Positions 16,635 through 25,408 of a DNA stretch of 64,000 nt are shown one piece after another. The position numbers and the translations under genes were made by a program. The notes below the pieces were generated by a model, which was not told the DNA's origin, ran no database searches, and saw nothing but the letters and a program-made list of their open reading frames with translations. The DNA is from Bosea sp. OAE506 (lineage in GTDB: Bacteria > Pseudomonadota > Alphaproteobacteria > Rhizobiales > Beijerinckiaceae): assembly GCF_040546595.1 (NCBI RefSeq), contig NZ_JBEPOB010000001.1:1737001-1801000 (forward strand), read 5' to 3'. Each line of letters opens with the position of its first letter. The stretch's first letter is position 1.

Positions 16635-17885
16635 TCAGTCGACGCGGTCCGCCCGCGCCAGCACGGCCCTCAGCAGCACATCCAGCCCCGGCTCGAGATC
16701 CTCGCGCGTGCAAAGCTCGCCGTTGTTGTGGGTGATGCCACCCTGACAGGGGGTGAAGATCATCGTCGTCGGCGCGTGACGGGCGACGAAATAGGCGTCG
16801 TGCCCGGCCTGGCTCAGGATGTCGCGGTGGCGGTAGCCCCGGGCGCTGGCAATGCCGCGGACCTGCTCGACGAGCTCGGGCGCGAAGATGTTTCCACCCC
16901 AGCGCCAGATATCCAGGATCTCGACGCTGCAGTCGGCCTTCGCCGCCGATTCGTAAGCCGCCCGGCGCATGGCCTCGGCCATGACGGCCGAGGTCGTCGG
17001 GTCGGGGTGGCGGACATCGCCGACGGCCTGGGCCCAGTCGGAGAGGATGCCCGGCTTGTTGGGCCAGGCGACAAGGCGGGCGGCGGTCGCCTTGCCACCC
17101 GTGCCGGCATGGACCCAGCCGAGATCATCGACCGCGACCAGGAAGCGCGCGCCGGCGATCAGCGCGTTCTTGCGCCGCTCCATCGGCCAGGGGCCGGTAT
17201 GGGCGGTCTCGCCTTTGAACTCGATCAGCATGCCGGTGGAGGGAAAGCCGCCGGTGACGATGCCGACCTGCATGCCCTCGCGGTCGAGGATCGGCCCCTG
17301 CTCGATATGCAGCTCGAAATAGGCATCGAAAGCATGGGGCTGGGCCCCCATCTCGCCGCGATAGCCGATGCGGGCGAGCTCGTCGCCGAGCCTGCGGCCC
17401 TCCTCGTCGACCCGGCCCTGGGCCCAGTCGAGCGTGTAGGCGCCGGTAAAGGCGCCGGAGCCGACCATGGGCGGGGAGAAACGCGCGCCTTCCTCATTGG
17501 TCCAGTTGACCAACTCGATCGGGCGGCGTGTGCGATGGCCGATCGTGTCGAGCGCCCGGCAGACCTCGAGTCCGCCGAGCACGCCGAGGATTCCATCGAA
17601 GCGGCCGCCATTGAACTGGGTGTCGAGATGGCTGCCCATCACCACCGGCGGCAGATCGTCCTGCGTGCCGGGCCGGCGCGCGAAGATGTTGCCGATGCCG
17701 TCGACGCGGATGGAGAGCCCGGCCTCGCGGCACCAGGAGACGAACTGGTCGCGAATCTCCATGTCCGAGTCCGAGGCGGCAAGACGCGACAGGCCGCCGG
17801 GCCGGCCCGGGCCGATCTCGGCGGAGCGCTCGATCGTTGCCCAGAAGCGGTCCATGTCGATGCGGGCGGGCGCGGTCATGTCCAT
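16635..17885 (-). CDS. M20-family Zn-dependent amidohydrolase (allantoate / N-carbamoyl amino acid / beta-ureidopropionase type)
   Basis: The 416-residue protein has the metal-binding motifs of the HyuC/AllC group: GSHLDTQFNGGRFDGILG (His and Asp ligands), NEEGARF, LHIEQGPILDREG and a late HNNGE. These enzymes cleave carbamoyl or ureido groups in pyrimidine, purine or hydantoin breakdown. Which substrate is used cannot be told, and no other pathway gene is adjacent. ATG at 17885 was chosen; a second ATG lies two codons on. Confidence 0.88.
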   Translation of the reverse strand: MDMTAPARIDMDRFWATIERSAEIGPGRPGGLSRLAASDSDMEIRDQFVSWCREAGLSIRVDGIGNIFARRPGTQDDLPPVVMGSHLDTQFNGGRFDGILGVLGGLEVCRALDTIGHRTRRPIELVNWTNEEGARFSPPMVGSGAFTGAYTLDWAQGRVDEEGRRLGDELARIGYRGEMGAQPHAFDAYFELHIEQGPILDREGMQVGIVTGGFPSTGMLIEFKGETAHTGPWPMERRKNALIAGARFLVAVDDLGWVHAGTGGKATAARLVAWPNKPGILSDWAQAVGDVRHPDPTTSAVMAEAMRRAAYESAAKADCSVEILDIWRWGGNIFAPELVEQVRGIASARGYRHRDILSQAGHDAYFVARHAPTTMIFTPCQGGITHNNGELCTREDLEPGLDVLLRAVLARADRVD

Positions 17886-18035
17886 GGCGTCGTCTTCGGT
17901 TGGAAAGGGGCACGCGGCGCGGGCCTGAGGCCGCAACTATCGCGGCAGAGCCCCGTCGCGATCAATGCCCGCCGCCGCGGGGAACCCATCCGCCGTCGCA
18001 TGGGTTTGCAACCCGCGGAGCTGGCGGGGGCCATC

Positions 18036-19316
18036 ATGACATTGCTGAAGAACCGGCTCGTCATCGCGCTGCTGTCGGCCGCGCTCGGCGCGGTCGGCTG
18101 GCTCGTGGCGGAGAACCTGATCCCCGAACGGAAGGATCTGCAGGAGCCGCTGCCGCATCGCCTCGCGGCCGCCGATCCCCAGTTTGCCCGTTCGATGGCC
18201 GCGCTGTTCGGCTCGAGCGTCCTGCCGGGCAACCGGCTCGAGACCCTGGTCAACGGCAACGCCATCTTCCCCGCCATGCTGCAGGCGTTGCGGGGCGCGA
18301 CGCAGACCATCACCTTCGAGACCTACATCTACTGGCGCGGAGACATCGCCGACCAGTTCGCCGAGGTGCTGGCGCAGAAGGCGCGCGAGGGCGTGAGCGT
18401 GAAGGTGCTGCTCGACTGGGTCGGCAGCATCCCGATGGAGGAGATGCTGGTCGAACGGATGCAGACATCCGGTGTCGAGGTGGTCCGCTTCCGGCCGGTG
18501 TCCTGGCGTTCGATCGACAAGGTCAACAACCGCACGCACCGCAAGCTCGTCGTGGTCGATGGCCGCATCGGCTTCACCGGCGGCGTCGGCATCGGCGACG
18601 AATGGAACGGCGATGCCCGCACCCGGGCGGAGTGGCGCGACACGCATTATCGGGTGGAGGGACCGGTGGTGGCCGAATTCCAGGCCGCCTTCGCCGAACA
18701 CTGGCTGGAAGCGACGGGCGAATTGCTGATGGGGGACCGGTTCTTTCCGGCCATCGCTGCGGCCGGGGACAGCGCCGCCCAGGTGGTGGCGAGTTCGACC
18801 AACCAGCGCAGCGTGATGCATCTGATGCTGATGTCGGCACTGTCCGCGGCGAAGACGAAGATCCGGCTCGGCACGCCCTATTTCGTCCCAGACGAGACGA
18901 CGCGCCGTCAGCTTCTCGCCGCGCGGGCCCGGGGCGTCGAGATTGACATCCTGATGCCCGGCGAACTCACCGATGCGCGGCTCGTCCGCAGGGCCTCGCG
19001 CCATTTCTGGGGCGAGCTGCTCGAGGCCGGCATCCGCATCCATGAATTCGAGCCGACGATGTATCACTGCAAGCTCGTCGTGGTGGACGAGGCCTGGGCG
19101 TCCGTCGGCTCGACCAATATCGACGACCGGGCGCTGCGGCTGAACGACGAGGTCAACCTCAACGCCTTCGATCCCGCCTTTGCCCGCGAGCAGATCGCGG
19201 TCTTCGAAAACGATCTGAAGCGCGCCCGGCCCTACACGCTGGCGCAGTGGCAGGCGCGCTCGCTCTGGGACAAGCTCTCCGACTGGCTCGCCAGCCTGCT
19301 GCGCTCGCAGATCTAG
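18036..19316 (+). CDS. Phospholipase D-family protein, cardiolipin synthase-like
   Basis: The 426-residue protein has an N-terminal membrane helix (about 8-26) and two HKD motifs: THRKLVVVDGRIGFTGG (His168, Lys170) and YHCKLVVVDEAWASVGSTN (about 343-361). Two HKD motifs in one chain is the layout of ClsA/ClsB enzymes that join phosphatidylglycerol to make cardiolipin at the membrane; another phosphatidyl transfer is possible. The reading frame is open far upstream, but that part is antisense to the M20 gene; the ATG at 18036 puts the helix at the N-terminus. Confidence 0.88.
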   Translation: MTLLKNRLVIALLSAALGAVGWLVAENLIPERKDLQEPLPHRLAAADPQFARSMAALFGSSVLPGNRLETLVNGNAIFPAMLQALRGATQTITFETYIYWRGDIADQFAEVLAQKAREGVSVKVLLDWVGSIPMEEMLVERMQTSGVEVVRFRPVSWRSIDKVNNRTHRKLVVVDGRIGFTGGVGIGDEWNGDARTRAEWRDTHYRVEGPVVAEFQAAFAEHWLEATGELLMGDRFFPAIAAAGDSAAQVVASSTNQRSVMHLMLMSALSAAKTKIRLGTPYFVPDETTRRQLLAARARGVEIDILMPGELTDARLVRRASRHFWGELLEAGIRIHEFEPTMYHCKLVVVDEAWASVGSTNIDDRALRLNDEVNLNAFDPAFAREQIAVFENDLKRARPYTLAQWQARSLWDKLSDWLASLLRSQI

Positions 19317-19322
19317 AGCCTG

Positions 19323-19520
19323 CTATCGGCCCCCGGCGAGGGTCTGCCGGCGCAGCTCCGCCTCGACATCGTCGGCCGAAGAGCCGACCTTGCGGACGGC
19401 GTCCTCGAGCTGGCTCTTCGAGACACCAAACTTGTCCGTCCAGTAGCGGACCTCGTAATCCTCGCCGAGATTGATGCGCGAGCGGTCCTGCGGGCCGCGC
19501 TTCGTCCTGTCGTCTGCCAT
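19323..19520 (-). CDS. DUF3606-family small protein
   Basis: The 65-residue protein begins MADDRTKRGPQDRSRINLGE and includes EVRYWTDKFGVSKSQLEDAV, the pattern of the DUF3606 family of short, charged alphaproteobacterial proteins. Function is unknown; a small helical, possibly nucleic-acid-related role is only a guess. AGGAAGGAG lies 8 bases before the ATG. It follows the MATE gene on the same strand after 43 bp and is convergent with the phospholipase D gene. Confidence 0.85.
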   Translation of the reverse strand: MADDRTKRGPQDRSRINLGEDYEVRYWTDKFGVSKSQLEDAVRKVGSSADDVEAELRRQTLAGGR

Positions 19521-19563
19521 GGCGATCTCCTTCCTGTTGATCGGAGGAATCGCCAGAGGGGCG

Positions 19564-20982
19564 TCAGGTTCCCTGGCTTTGCCCGGCCGGCATCAGCCCG
19601 AGCCGGTCCCGCGCCGCCCAGCGGCGGAGCATCAGCGCCGCGACCAGTGCGAGCGCGACCGCCAGCCCGATCCAGATGCCGCTGCCGGCGAGCGGCGTGC
19701 CGAAGCCCAGCGCAACCGAGAGCGGCAGGCCGATGACCCAGTAGCCGAGCCCGGCATAGAGCATAGGGATGCGCGTATCGCTGATGCCGCGCAGCAGGCA
19801 GGAGCCGACGACCTGCGCCCCGTCGACGATCTGGAAAATGGCCGCGAAGACCAGGAAATGCATCGCCAGCGCCGCGACCTCGATCGCGCCGGGGCGGGTG
19901 AGGTCGAGGAAGGGACGCACCCACCAATGCGGCGCCAGCCACATAGCCAGCGCCGTCATTGCCATGAAGCCGACGCCGAGCACGATCGCCACCTGTCCGG
20001 CGCGCCGGATGCCGTCATGGTCTCCGGCGCCGAAAGCGCGCCCGACGCGCACCGTGCCGGCCTGGCCGATGCCCATCGGGACCATGAAGGTCAGCGAGGC
20101 GATCTGGATCGCGATTGCATGGGCGGCGAGTGCGGTGGGGCCGATCAGCCCCATCAGGAAGGCGGCGCCGTTGAAGATCACCACCTCGAAGGCGAGCGTC
20201 GCGCCGATCGGCAGGCCGAGCCGCCAGAAGGCACGGTAGCGCGGCCAGTCCGCGACCCAAAAGCGGCCGAAGAGCCGGAAGCGCCGGAACTGGCGGTCAC
20301 GCAGAATCAGGGCGGCCAGGCCGGCGAACATCAGGACGGAGGAGAGGGCGGTGGCCAAGCCGGAGCCGGGCAGCCCGAGCGCGGGCAGGCCGAGCCGGCC
20401 GAACATCAGCACCCAGTTGGCGAAGGCGTTGAACAACACCGCAGCCAGGACCACCAGCATCGCGGCCAGCGGTCGCTGCAGCGCGGCCACGAAACCGCGC
20501 AGGACGAGATAGAAGAAGAAGGGCAGCAGGCTCCACTGCAGCGTCCGGACATAGCTGCCCGCCGCCGCGGCCAGGCCTCGATCCTGCCCCATCGCCGTCA
20601 GCACGGCTTCCGCCTGCCAGAGGAACAGCCACATCGGCCCGACCAGCGTCGCTGCCGCCCAGAAGCCTTGGCGGACGGTGCGCCGGATCTCGCGCACCGC
20701 ATGGCGGTTGCGGCCGAGCTCGATCGAGAGCATCGGCGCCACCGCCGCCATCACGCCGATGCCGAAGATCAGCACGGCCATGTAGAGATTGGAGCCGAGC
20801 GCGCCCGCCGCCAGCGAATCGGGGCCGAGTTGGCCCATCATCAGCACGTCGGTCGCGGTCATCGCCGTCTGGGCGAGGTTGGTCAGGACCAGCGGCCAGC
20901 CAAGACGCAGGGTCGCGCCCGCCTCGGCCAGCCAGGCGGAGCGAGACAAGGGAAGGGCTGAGGATGGCGCGGGCGACGGCAT
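19564..20982 (-). CDS. MATE-family efflux transporter (NorM-like)
   Basis: The 472-residue protein has about 12 predicted membrane helices in two MatE halves, beginning with GWPLVLTNLAQTAMTATDVL and containing the second-half mark GLPIGATLAFEVVIFNGAAF. MATE pumps use sodium or proton gradients to export cationic drugs and metabolites. The substrate is not evident. Length and layout are normal. The downstream DUF3606 gene may be co-transcribed. Confidence 0.93.
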   Translation of the reverse strand: MPSPAPSSALPLSRSAWLAEAGATLRLGWPLVLTNLAQTAMTATDVLMMGQLGPDSLAAGALGSNLYMAVLIFGIGVMAAVAPMLSIELGRNRHAVREIRRTVRQGFWAAATLVGPMWLFLWQAEAVLTAMGQDRGLAAAAGSYVRTLQWSLLPFFFYLVLRGFVAALQRPLAAMLVVLAAVLFNAFANWVLMFGRLGLPALGLPGSGLATALSSVLMFAGLAALILRDRQFRRFRLFGRFWVADWPRYRAFWRLGLPIGATLAFEVVIFNGAAFLMGLIGPTALAAHAIAIQIASLTFMVPMGIGQAGTVRVGRAFGAGDHDGIRRAGQVAIVLGVGFMAMTALAMWLAPHWWVRPFLDLTRPGAIEVAALAMHFLVFAAIFQIVDGAQVVGSCLLRGISDTRIPMLYAGLGYWVIGLPLSVALGFGTPLAGSGIWIGLAVALALVAALMLRRWAARDRLGLMPAGQSQGT

Positions 20983-21095
20983 GGGGCGCTGCTTCTAGCC
21001 CGCAGCGGCTGCCTGCGACAGCCCGCATCAACGGGGCTGCCACCCGTCAGGCGCAATCGCCCGGCCGCGGATGCGGGCCGGGCGAGAAGGAAGCC

Positions 21096-21212
21096 TCAGC
21101 GCGCCGTCAGCCTCGCAAAGAGGTCGCGCGTCACGCCCAGCACGCGCTCGCGCAACTCAGGCCGGGTCGCCAGCATCCAACCGGCCGCTCCGGCGAGAAT
21201 CATCCTGAACAT
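21096..21212 (-). CDS. Small protein of 38 residues, unannotated
   Basis: The reading frame starts MFRMILAGAAGWMLATRPEL, continues with Arg-rich RERVLGVTRDLF and ends in ARLTAR. AGAGGAAA lies 9 bases before the ATG. The layout, a short hydrophobic helix with a basic amphipathic tail, is typical of small inner membrane proteins. It lies in a 456 bp gap between the MATE gene and tRNA-Val. Support is the ribosome site and composition only; no homologue was checked. Confidence 0.55.
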   Translation of the reverse strand: MFRMILAGAAGWMLATRPELRERVLGVTRDLFARLTAR

Positions 21213-21382
21213 GGTCGCATTTCCTCTTGGCAAGACGGCGGGCATCCCCGCCACATGCCGGCCCAACGCCCGTGACGCCGGAAGGTTCAGGGCAGGGCAG
21301 GCCTGACTGCGCCGGGGGGCTAAGGTGAGGGGGCGGCACGATGGGGGCGTGAATCGGGACAGGATGCGCGTATCGCAGGCCT

Positions 21383-21432
21383 AAAAACCAAAGACCCCGG
21401 AAACCGCTCATGGGGAGCGATGTCCGGGGTCT
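21383..21432 (-). terminator. Terminator of tRNA-Val
   Basis: On the minus strand the tRNA is followed by stem AGACCCCGG/CCGGGGTCT (21424-21432 with 21392-21400), an inner GCTC/GAGC stem, and then a U-rich tail (A-run at 21383-21387). Confidence 0.8.
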
Positions 21433-21438
21433 GGAAGA

Positions 21439-21513
<75 letters not shown>

Positions 21514-21662
21514 GTCTGCCGCGTCGGGATATCGTCGCGGCTTTCGGAACAGGTCCCGCCGTTGCCGGGCGACCATGTTGCGAGGTGTGCGGCTATAGCC
21601 GCTCGCTTCGAGGCTTGCAAGGCGCTTTGTGGAGAAAGCGTCGCGGGCCCCGGCGGCGGTCT

Positions 21663-22022
21663 TCAGGCCGCCAGAAGCTTCTCGACCTCGTTCACCAGCT
21701 CACGCAGGTGGAAGGGCTTGGAGAGGACCTTGGCGTCCTTGGGCGTCTGCGAATCGGGGTTGAGCGCCACCGCCGCAAAGCCGGTGATGAACATCACCTT
21801 GATGTCGGGGTCGAGCTCGGTGGCGCGGCGTGCCAGCTCGATGCCGTCCATCTCGGGCATGACGATGTCGGTCAGCAGCAGCTCGAAGGGTTCTTCGCGC
21901 AGCCGGTTGTAGGCCGACAGCCCGTTGTCGAAGGAGGCCACGTCATAGCCCGCATTCTGCAGGGCCTTGACCAGGAACCGGCGCATGTCGTTGTCGTCTT
22001 CGGCGAGAAGTATCTTGGTCAT
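21663..22022 (-). CDS. cpdR: CpdR single-domain response regulator
   Basis: The 119-residue protein is one receiver domain: acidic pair Glu8/Asp9/Asp10 in LLAEDDNDMRRF, phospho-acceptor Asp52 in LLTDIVMPEMDG, and the conserved Lys in VLSKPFHLREL. It ends in KLLAA. The sequence matches CpdR, which in its unphosphorylated state brings substrates such as CtrA to the ClpXP protease and so links the CckA-ChpT relay to cell cycle proteolysis. ATG at 22022 is chosen over an upstream in-frame start that would add 50 unlike residues. Confidence 0.95.
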   Translation of the reverse strand: MTKILLAEDDNDMRRFLVKALQNAGYDVASFDNGLSAYNRLREEPFELLLTDIVMPEMDGIELARRATELDPDIKVMFITGFAAVALNPDSQTPKDAKVLSKPFHLRELVNEVEKLLAA

Positions 22023-22282
22023 GGGCCTGATCTGTCCGTCCCGTAAGGCCTGTGTTCTGGTGAAGCGGAGGCCGGCGAGCCAAGCCGGTCCCGTTCTCGT
22101 CTCTTGTTCGCGCCCCACCCCGCGCGTCTGCGGCGGCAGGGTTATCGGCCTGCCCCCGCAGTGGGAACCCACGGTTTCTATAAGGCATCACTATGGTAAA
22201 CAACGGGTGAATCCGTGAGCGGTGGCCGCCACGCGCCTACGGCGCTTCAACCGGCGCGCGTTGTGTGCTTGTGTCTGCGCAG

Positions 22283-23203
22283 ATGAGCGAGCCATCCCGC
22301 CCCTTTCCCACCGGCCCGGAAGACGTCGTCGCCGAGATCGAGCGGCCCTACACGTTGTACCAGCCGGCCCTGCACATCGTGCCGGTGGTGGTCGATGTGC
22401 CGCATGCGGGCCGTCGCTATCCGCGCGCCTTCGTCGAGCGGGCAAGGCTGCCGCTGCGCTCGCTGCGTCGCTCCGAGGACGCCTATGTCGACCGGCTCTT
22501 CGCTCGCAGCGTGGCGCTGGGCGCACCGCTGCTGGCGGCCGAGTTCCCGCGCGCCTATCTCGACGTCAACCGCGAGCCCTATGAGCTCGACCCGCGCATG
22601 TTCGAGGGGCGGCTGCCGCCCTTCGCCAACACCCGTTCGCTGCGGGTGGCGGGCGGGCTCGGCACGATTCCGCGCATCGTCGGCGATGCGCACGAGATCT
22701 ATTTCGGACGGATCCCTGTCGAGGAAGCGCTGGCGCGGATCGACGCGCTGTACCGGCCCTATCACGCAGGGCTACGCGACCTCGTGCAGCGCACGCAGCG
22801 CGCCTTCGGCACCTGCATCCTGGTCGATGCCCATTCCATGCCCTCGACCGGGCTCGACCGCGACGGGCCGGTAAAACCCGACATCATCCTGGGGGACCGG
22901 TTCGGCACGAGTGCGGCCGGCTATGTCACCGAAATCGCCGAGGCCGCCTTCGTGCGCCGGGGCTTCAGCGTGACGCGCAACCGCCCCTATGCCGGCGGCT
23001 TCATCACCGAGCATTACGGTGCGCCGAGCGCCGGCGTGCACACATTGCAGATCGAGATCAACCGCGCGCTCTACATGGACGAGGCGACGCTGCTGCCGCA
23101 TGGCGGCTTCACCGTCCTGGAGGAGGCGATCACCGCCGCCATGGCCGAGTGCTTCGCGCGCTGGAGCGGCTGGCTCGACGAGTTCCGCCAGGCGGCGGAA
23201 TAG
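22283..23203 (+). CDS. N-formylglutamate amidohydrolase family protein
   Basis: The 306-residue protein shows the family blocks VDVPHAGRRYPRAF, SEDAYVDRLF, FPRAYLDVNREPYELDPRMF, ILVDAHSMPSTG and ITEHYGAP, which hold the zinc ligands and catalytic residues. These enzymes release glutamate from N-formylglutamate, the last step of one histidine breakdown route; other formyl amino acids are possible. ATG at 22283 has no strong ribosome site, and a GTG at 22265 is an alternative. Its position before the suhB/MmgR sRNA and the monophosphatase gene is conserved in related bacteria, as I recall it. Confidence 0.88.
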   Translation: MSEPSRPFPTGPEDVVAEIERPYTLYQPALHIVPVVVDVPHAGRRYPRAFVERARLPLRSLRRSEDAYVDRLFARSVALGAPLLAAEFPRAYLDVNREPYELDPRMFEGRLPPFANTRSLRVAGGLGTIPRIVGDAHEIYFGRIPVEEALARIDALYRPYHAGLRDLVQRTQRAFGTCILVDAHSMPSTGLDRDGPVKPDIILGDRFGTSAAGYVTEIAEAAFVRRGFSVTRNRPYAGGFITEHYGAPSAGVHTLQIEINRALYMDEATLLPHGGFTVLEEAITAAMAECFARWSGWLDEFRQAAE

Positions 23204-23246
23204 GGCCGGTTCGGCCCCGGCAGGGCGGCTGTTGTCACCACAACAG

Positions 23247-23338
23247 AAAAAAGGGCCGCACACTTTCGTGGCGGCCCAAGTCTAGGGAGGAAACGCCCAA
23301 GGAGGGCAACGAAGGCTTGATGTCATCGCCCCTTCGCA
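23247..23338 (-). ncRNA. mmgR: suhB / MmgR (alpha-r8) family small RNA
   Basis: On the minus strand the segment contains pyrimidine-rich anti-Shine-Dalgarno stretches (CCCTCCTTGGGCG and TTTCCTCCC) followed by a strong terminator: GGGCCGC/GCGGCCC stem with inner CAC/GTG and six Us (23247-23252). A possible promoter is TTGCTT-N16-CATATT just upstream, giving a start near 23338. The GGGAGGAAACGCCCAAGGAG core (plus strand) and the location between N-formylglutamate amidohydrolase and an inositol-monophosphatase gene match the Rhizobiales suhB/MmgR RNA, a trans-acting sRNA tied to carbon/nitrogen storage in Sinorhizobium. The 5' end is an estimate. Confidence 0.8.
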
Positions 23339-23535
23339 GTGCACAATATGACGGTGCAGCGCAAAAAAGCAAGTGGCCTGACCAAATTTCTGCGAGAGCG
23401 GGCGGCGGATGGGGCATGCGTCAGACGCAGAACAAGCCGGTCTGTCCGACGGTGCGAGTGCCCGGCGCTTGCCTTCGCGGCGGCCGGCGATCATCAGGGG
23501 CGGGCGCTGCGGGGCCGGCGCGAGAAGGAGCGATC

Positions 23536-24318
23536 ATGAGCGCGGTCGATTTCGGAGCCTTCGTGGCGGAACTCGCCACCCAATCCGGCCGGGCGATCCT
23601 GCCCTTCTTCCGCGCCCATCACATGCTCGAGGACAAGTCGCGCGGCGGCGCCTTCGACCCCGTGACCGAGGGCGACAAGGCTGGCGAGAGCGTGATGCGC
23701 CATCTGATCCGGCGGCAGTTCCCGGCGCATGGCGTGATCGGCGAGGAGTTCGGCAACGAGAATGCCGATGCCGAATATTGCTGGGTGCTCGATCCGATCG
23801 ACGGCACGCGCGCCTTCATTTCAGGGATTCCCGTCTGGGGCACGCTGATCGGGCTGACGCGCCGGGGCGTGCCGGTCTACGGCATGATGCACCAGCCCTT
23901 CACCGGCGAGCGCTTCTGGGGAGACGGCGGCGAGGCGCGCTATGACGGGCCGGGCGGGGCGCGCATCCTCCGTACGCGGCAGGGCCAGACCCTCGCCGGT
24001 GCCACGCTGATGACGACCTCGCCGGCCCTGTTCAAGGGCGAGGAGGCGCAGGCCTATGCCCGGGTCGAGAGCGCGGTGCGGCTCGCCCGCTATGGCTGCG
24101 ACTGCTACGCCTATTGCATGCTGGCCGCCGGCCATGTCGATCTCGTCATCGAGAGCGGGCTGAAGCCCTACGACATCGTCGCGCTGGTTCCGATCATCGA
24201 GGGGGCGGGCGGCATCGTCACCTCATGGGACGGGGGCAGCGCCGCCGGGGGCGGGCGTATCCTCGCCGCCGCCAACAAGTCGCTGCATCAGGCCGCGCTG
24301 GCGCTGCTCGCCGGCTGA
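23536..24318 (+). CDS. hisN: Inositol monophosphatase-family phosphatase (histidinol-phosphatase HisN / SuhB-like)
   Basis: The 260-residue protein has the Mg-binding motifs of the family: GEEFGNEN (about residue 69-76), LDPIDGTRAFISG (Asp86, Asp89, Gly90, Thr91), and a late KPYDIVALVPIIEGAGG. Alphaproteobacterial members of this branch often act as histidinol-phosphate phosphatase; inositol-phosphate or other sugar phosphate activity is the alternative, so the symbol is tentative. AAGGAG lies 7 bases before the ATG. The divergent sRNA starts about 200 bp upstream. The 3' end overlaps the opposing hydrolase gene by 96 bases. Confidence 0.88.
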   Translation: MSAVDFGAFVAELATQSGRAILPFFRAHHMLEDKSRGGAFDPVTEGDKAGESVMRHLIRRQFPAHGVIGEEFGNENADAEYCWVLDPIDGTRAFISGIPVWGTLIGLTRRGVPVYGMMHQPFTGERFWGDGGEARYDGPGGARILRTRQGQTLAGATLMTTSPALFKGEEAQAYARVESAVRLARYGCDCYAYCMLAAGHVDLVIESGLKPYDIVALVPIIEGAGGIVTSWDGGSAAGGGRILAAANKSLHQAALALLAG

Positions 24319-25290
24319 ACCGGCGCTGCCGGCCACGAGCTGCGCGTCCTCGCCCGGAATAAAGGCATCGAAGGCCGCCCAGAACTGCTCCCGGATCAGG
24401 TCGCTCTCCATCAGGATCTCGTGGCGCGCCTCGCGCAGGATGAGCGCCTGCCCGGTCTTCAGCCGCGCGGCAAAACGCTCGATTGCCGGTGTCGAGACGA
24501 CGCGGTCGCGCCCGGCTGCGATCACCAGCGTCGGCACGCGGACTTCACGGGCTGCGTTGGGAGCGGCGAGCCGCGCCATCAGGTGGAAGGCGGTGCGGAC
24601 CCAGGCGATGGTGGGGTCGCCGATGCTGAGATGGCGGGCGGCCGCCGAGAGCGCGCTGTTGCGGGCATAGCGATCCGGGTCGTTCGTCAGGCGGTTGCCC
24701 TCGAAGGGCTTGGTCGCAATCGCCGTGTCGCCGCCGCCGGGCACGAAGGCCTTGCCGAAGCCGAGCCAGAACAGAACATTCGCCAGCCGGCTGGCGGCCT
24801 TCGGGTTCTCGATGATGGCGAGGTCGAGCATCGGCGCCAGCGCCACCAGCCGCGAGACAGGCAGCGCGTCGTGGCGGGCGGCGTCGAGGCACAGGGCCGC
24901 GCCCATCGAATGGGCGAGGGTGAAATAGGGGCCGGGAAGGCGCTCGCGCATCTGCGCCAGGGCGAGGGCGAGATCCGCCTCGTAATGGCGCAGCCAGCCG
25001 ATATGGCCCTTGCGTTCGCGGCGGACGAAGCGCTGCGAGCCGCCCTGGCCGCGCCAGTCGAAGGTCAGCACATGGAAGCCGCGGCGGCGCAGTTCGGCGA
25101 CGGTCTCGCCATAGCGCTCGATGAACTCGGCCCGGCCCTGGACGAGGAGGATGGTGCCGCGCACGGTCTTGACCGTCGGGCGCCAGCTGGCCAAGCGCAG
25201 GCTCGCGCCGTCGCGCGTCGAAGCGAACCAGACGCGGCCGTGGCCGGGCATGGGATAGTCGGGATGGGCGAAGAGTTCGGCGTCGGCCAT
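24223..25290 (-). CDS. Alpha/beta hydrolase, lysophospholipase (PldB / monoacylglycerol lipase) type
   Basis: The 355-residue protein has the oxyanion region LLVQGRAEFIERYGE, the DWRGQGGSQR block, a nucleophile elbow LAHSMGAA (Ser128), and a late ARHEILMESD block that holds the catalytic His. This is the hydrolase_4/PldB pattern: hydrolysis of lysophospholipids or monoacylglycerols. The last 30 residues (Gly/Ala-rich) run antisense to the end of hisN, a 96-base convergent overlap, and look like a non-conserved tail. Confidence 0.88.
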   Translation of the reverse strand: MADAELFAHPDYPMPGHGRVWFASTRDGASLRLASWRPTVKTVRGTILLVQGRAEFIERYGETVAELRRRGFHVLTFDWRGQGGSQRFVRRERKGHIGWLRHYEADLALALAQMRERLPGPYFTLAHSMGAALCLDAARHDALPVSRLVALAPMLDLAIIENPKAASRLANVLFWLGFGKAFVPGGGDTAIATKPFEGNRLTNDPDRYARNSALSAAARHLSIGDPTIAWVRTAFHLMARLAAPNAAREVRVPTLVIAAGRDRVVSTPAIERFAARLKTGQALILREARHEILMESDLIREQFWAAFDAFIPGEDAQLVAGSAGSAGEQRQRGLMQRLVGGGEDTPAPGGAAPVP

Positions 25291-25374
25291 CAGGGACTTT
25301 CCGGCGGCTGGCTCGCAATCCGGGCGGCGACGCCGCCGATCCGCCGGGAGCGTTTATGCCCGCTGGAAGGACCA

Positions 25375-25403
25375 CTTGAAAAGCCGAAAACGTCTTCCCA
25401 GAT
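25375..25403 (+). promoter_or_regulatory. RpoH (sigma-32) type promoter of hsp20
   Basis: CTTGAAA at 25375-25381 and CCCAGAT at 25397-25403 with a 15-base spacer fit the alphaproteobacterial heat shock consensus (CTTGAAA / CCCATAT-like) with one mismatch in the -10 box. Transcription would start near 25409. Confidence 0.7.
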
Positions 25404-25408
25404 CAGCT

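Noticed and set aside
16614..18035. The long N-terminal extension of the phospholipase D frame.
   Set aside because: It is antisense to the M20 amidohydrolase gene and has no similarity to the family; the ATG at 18036 gives a normal cardiolipin-synthase-like N-terminus.
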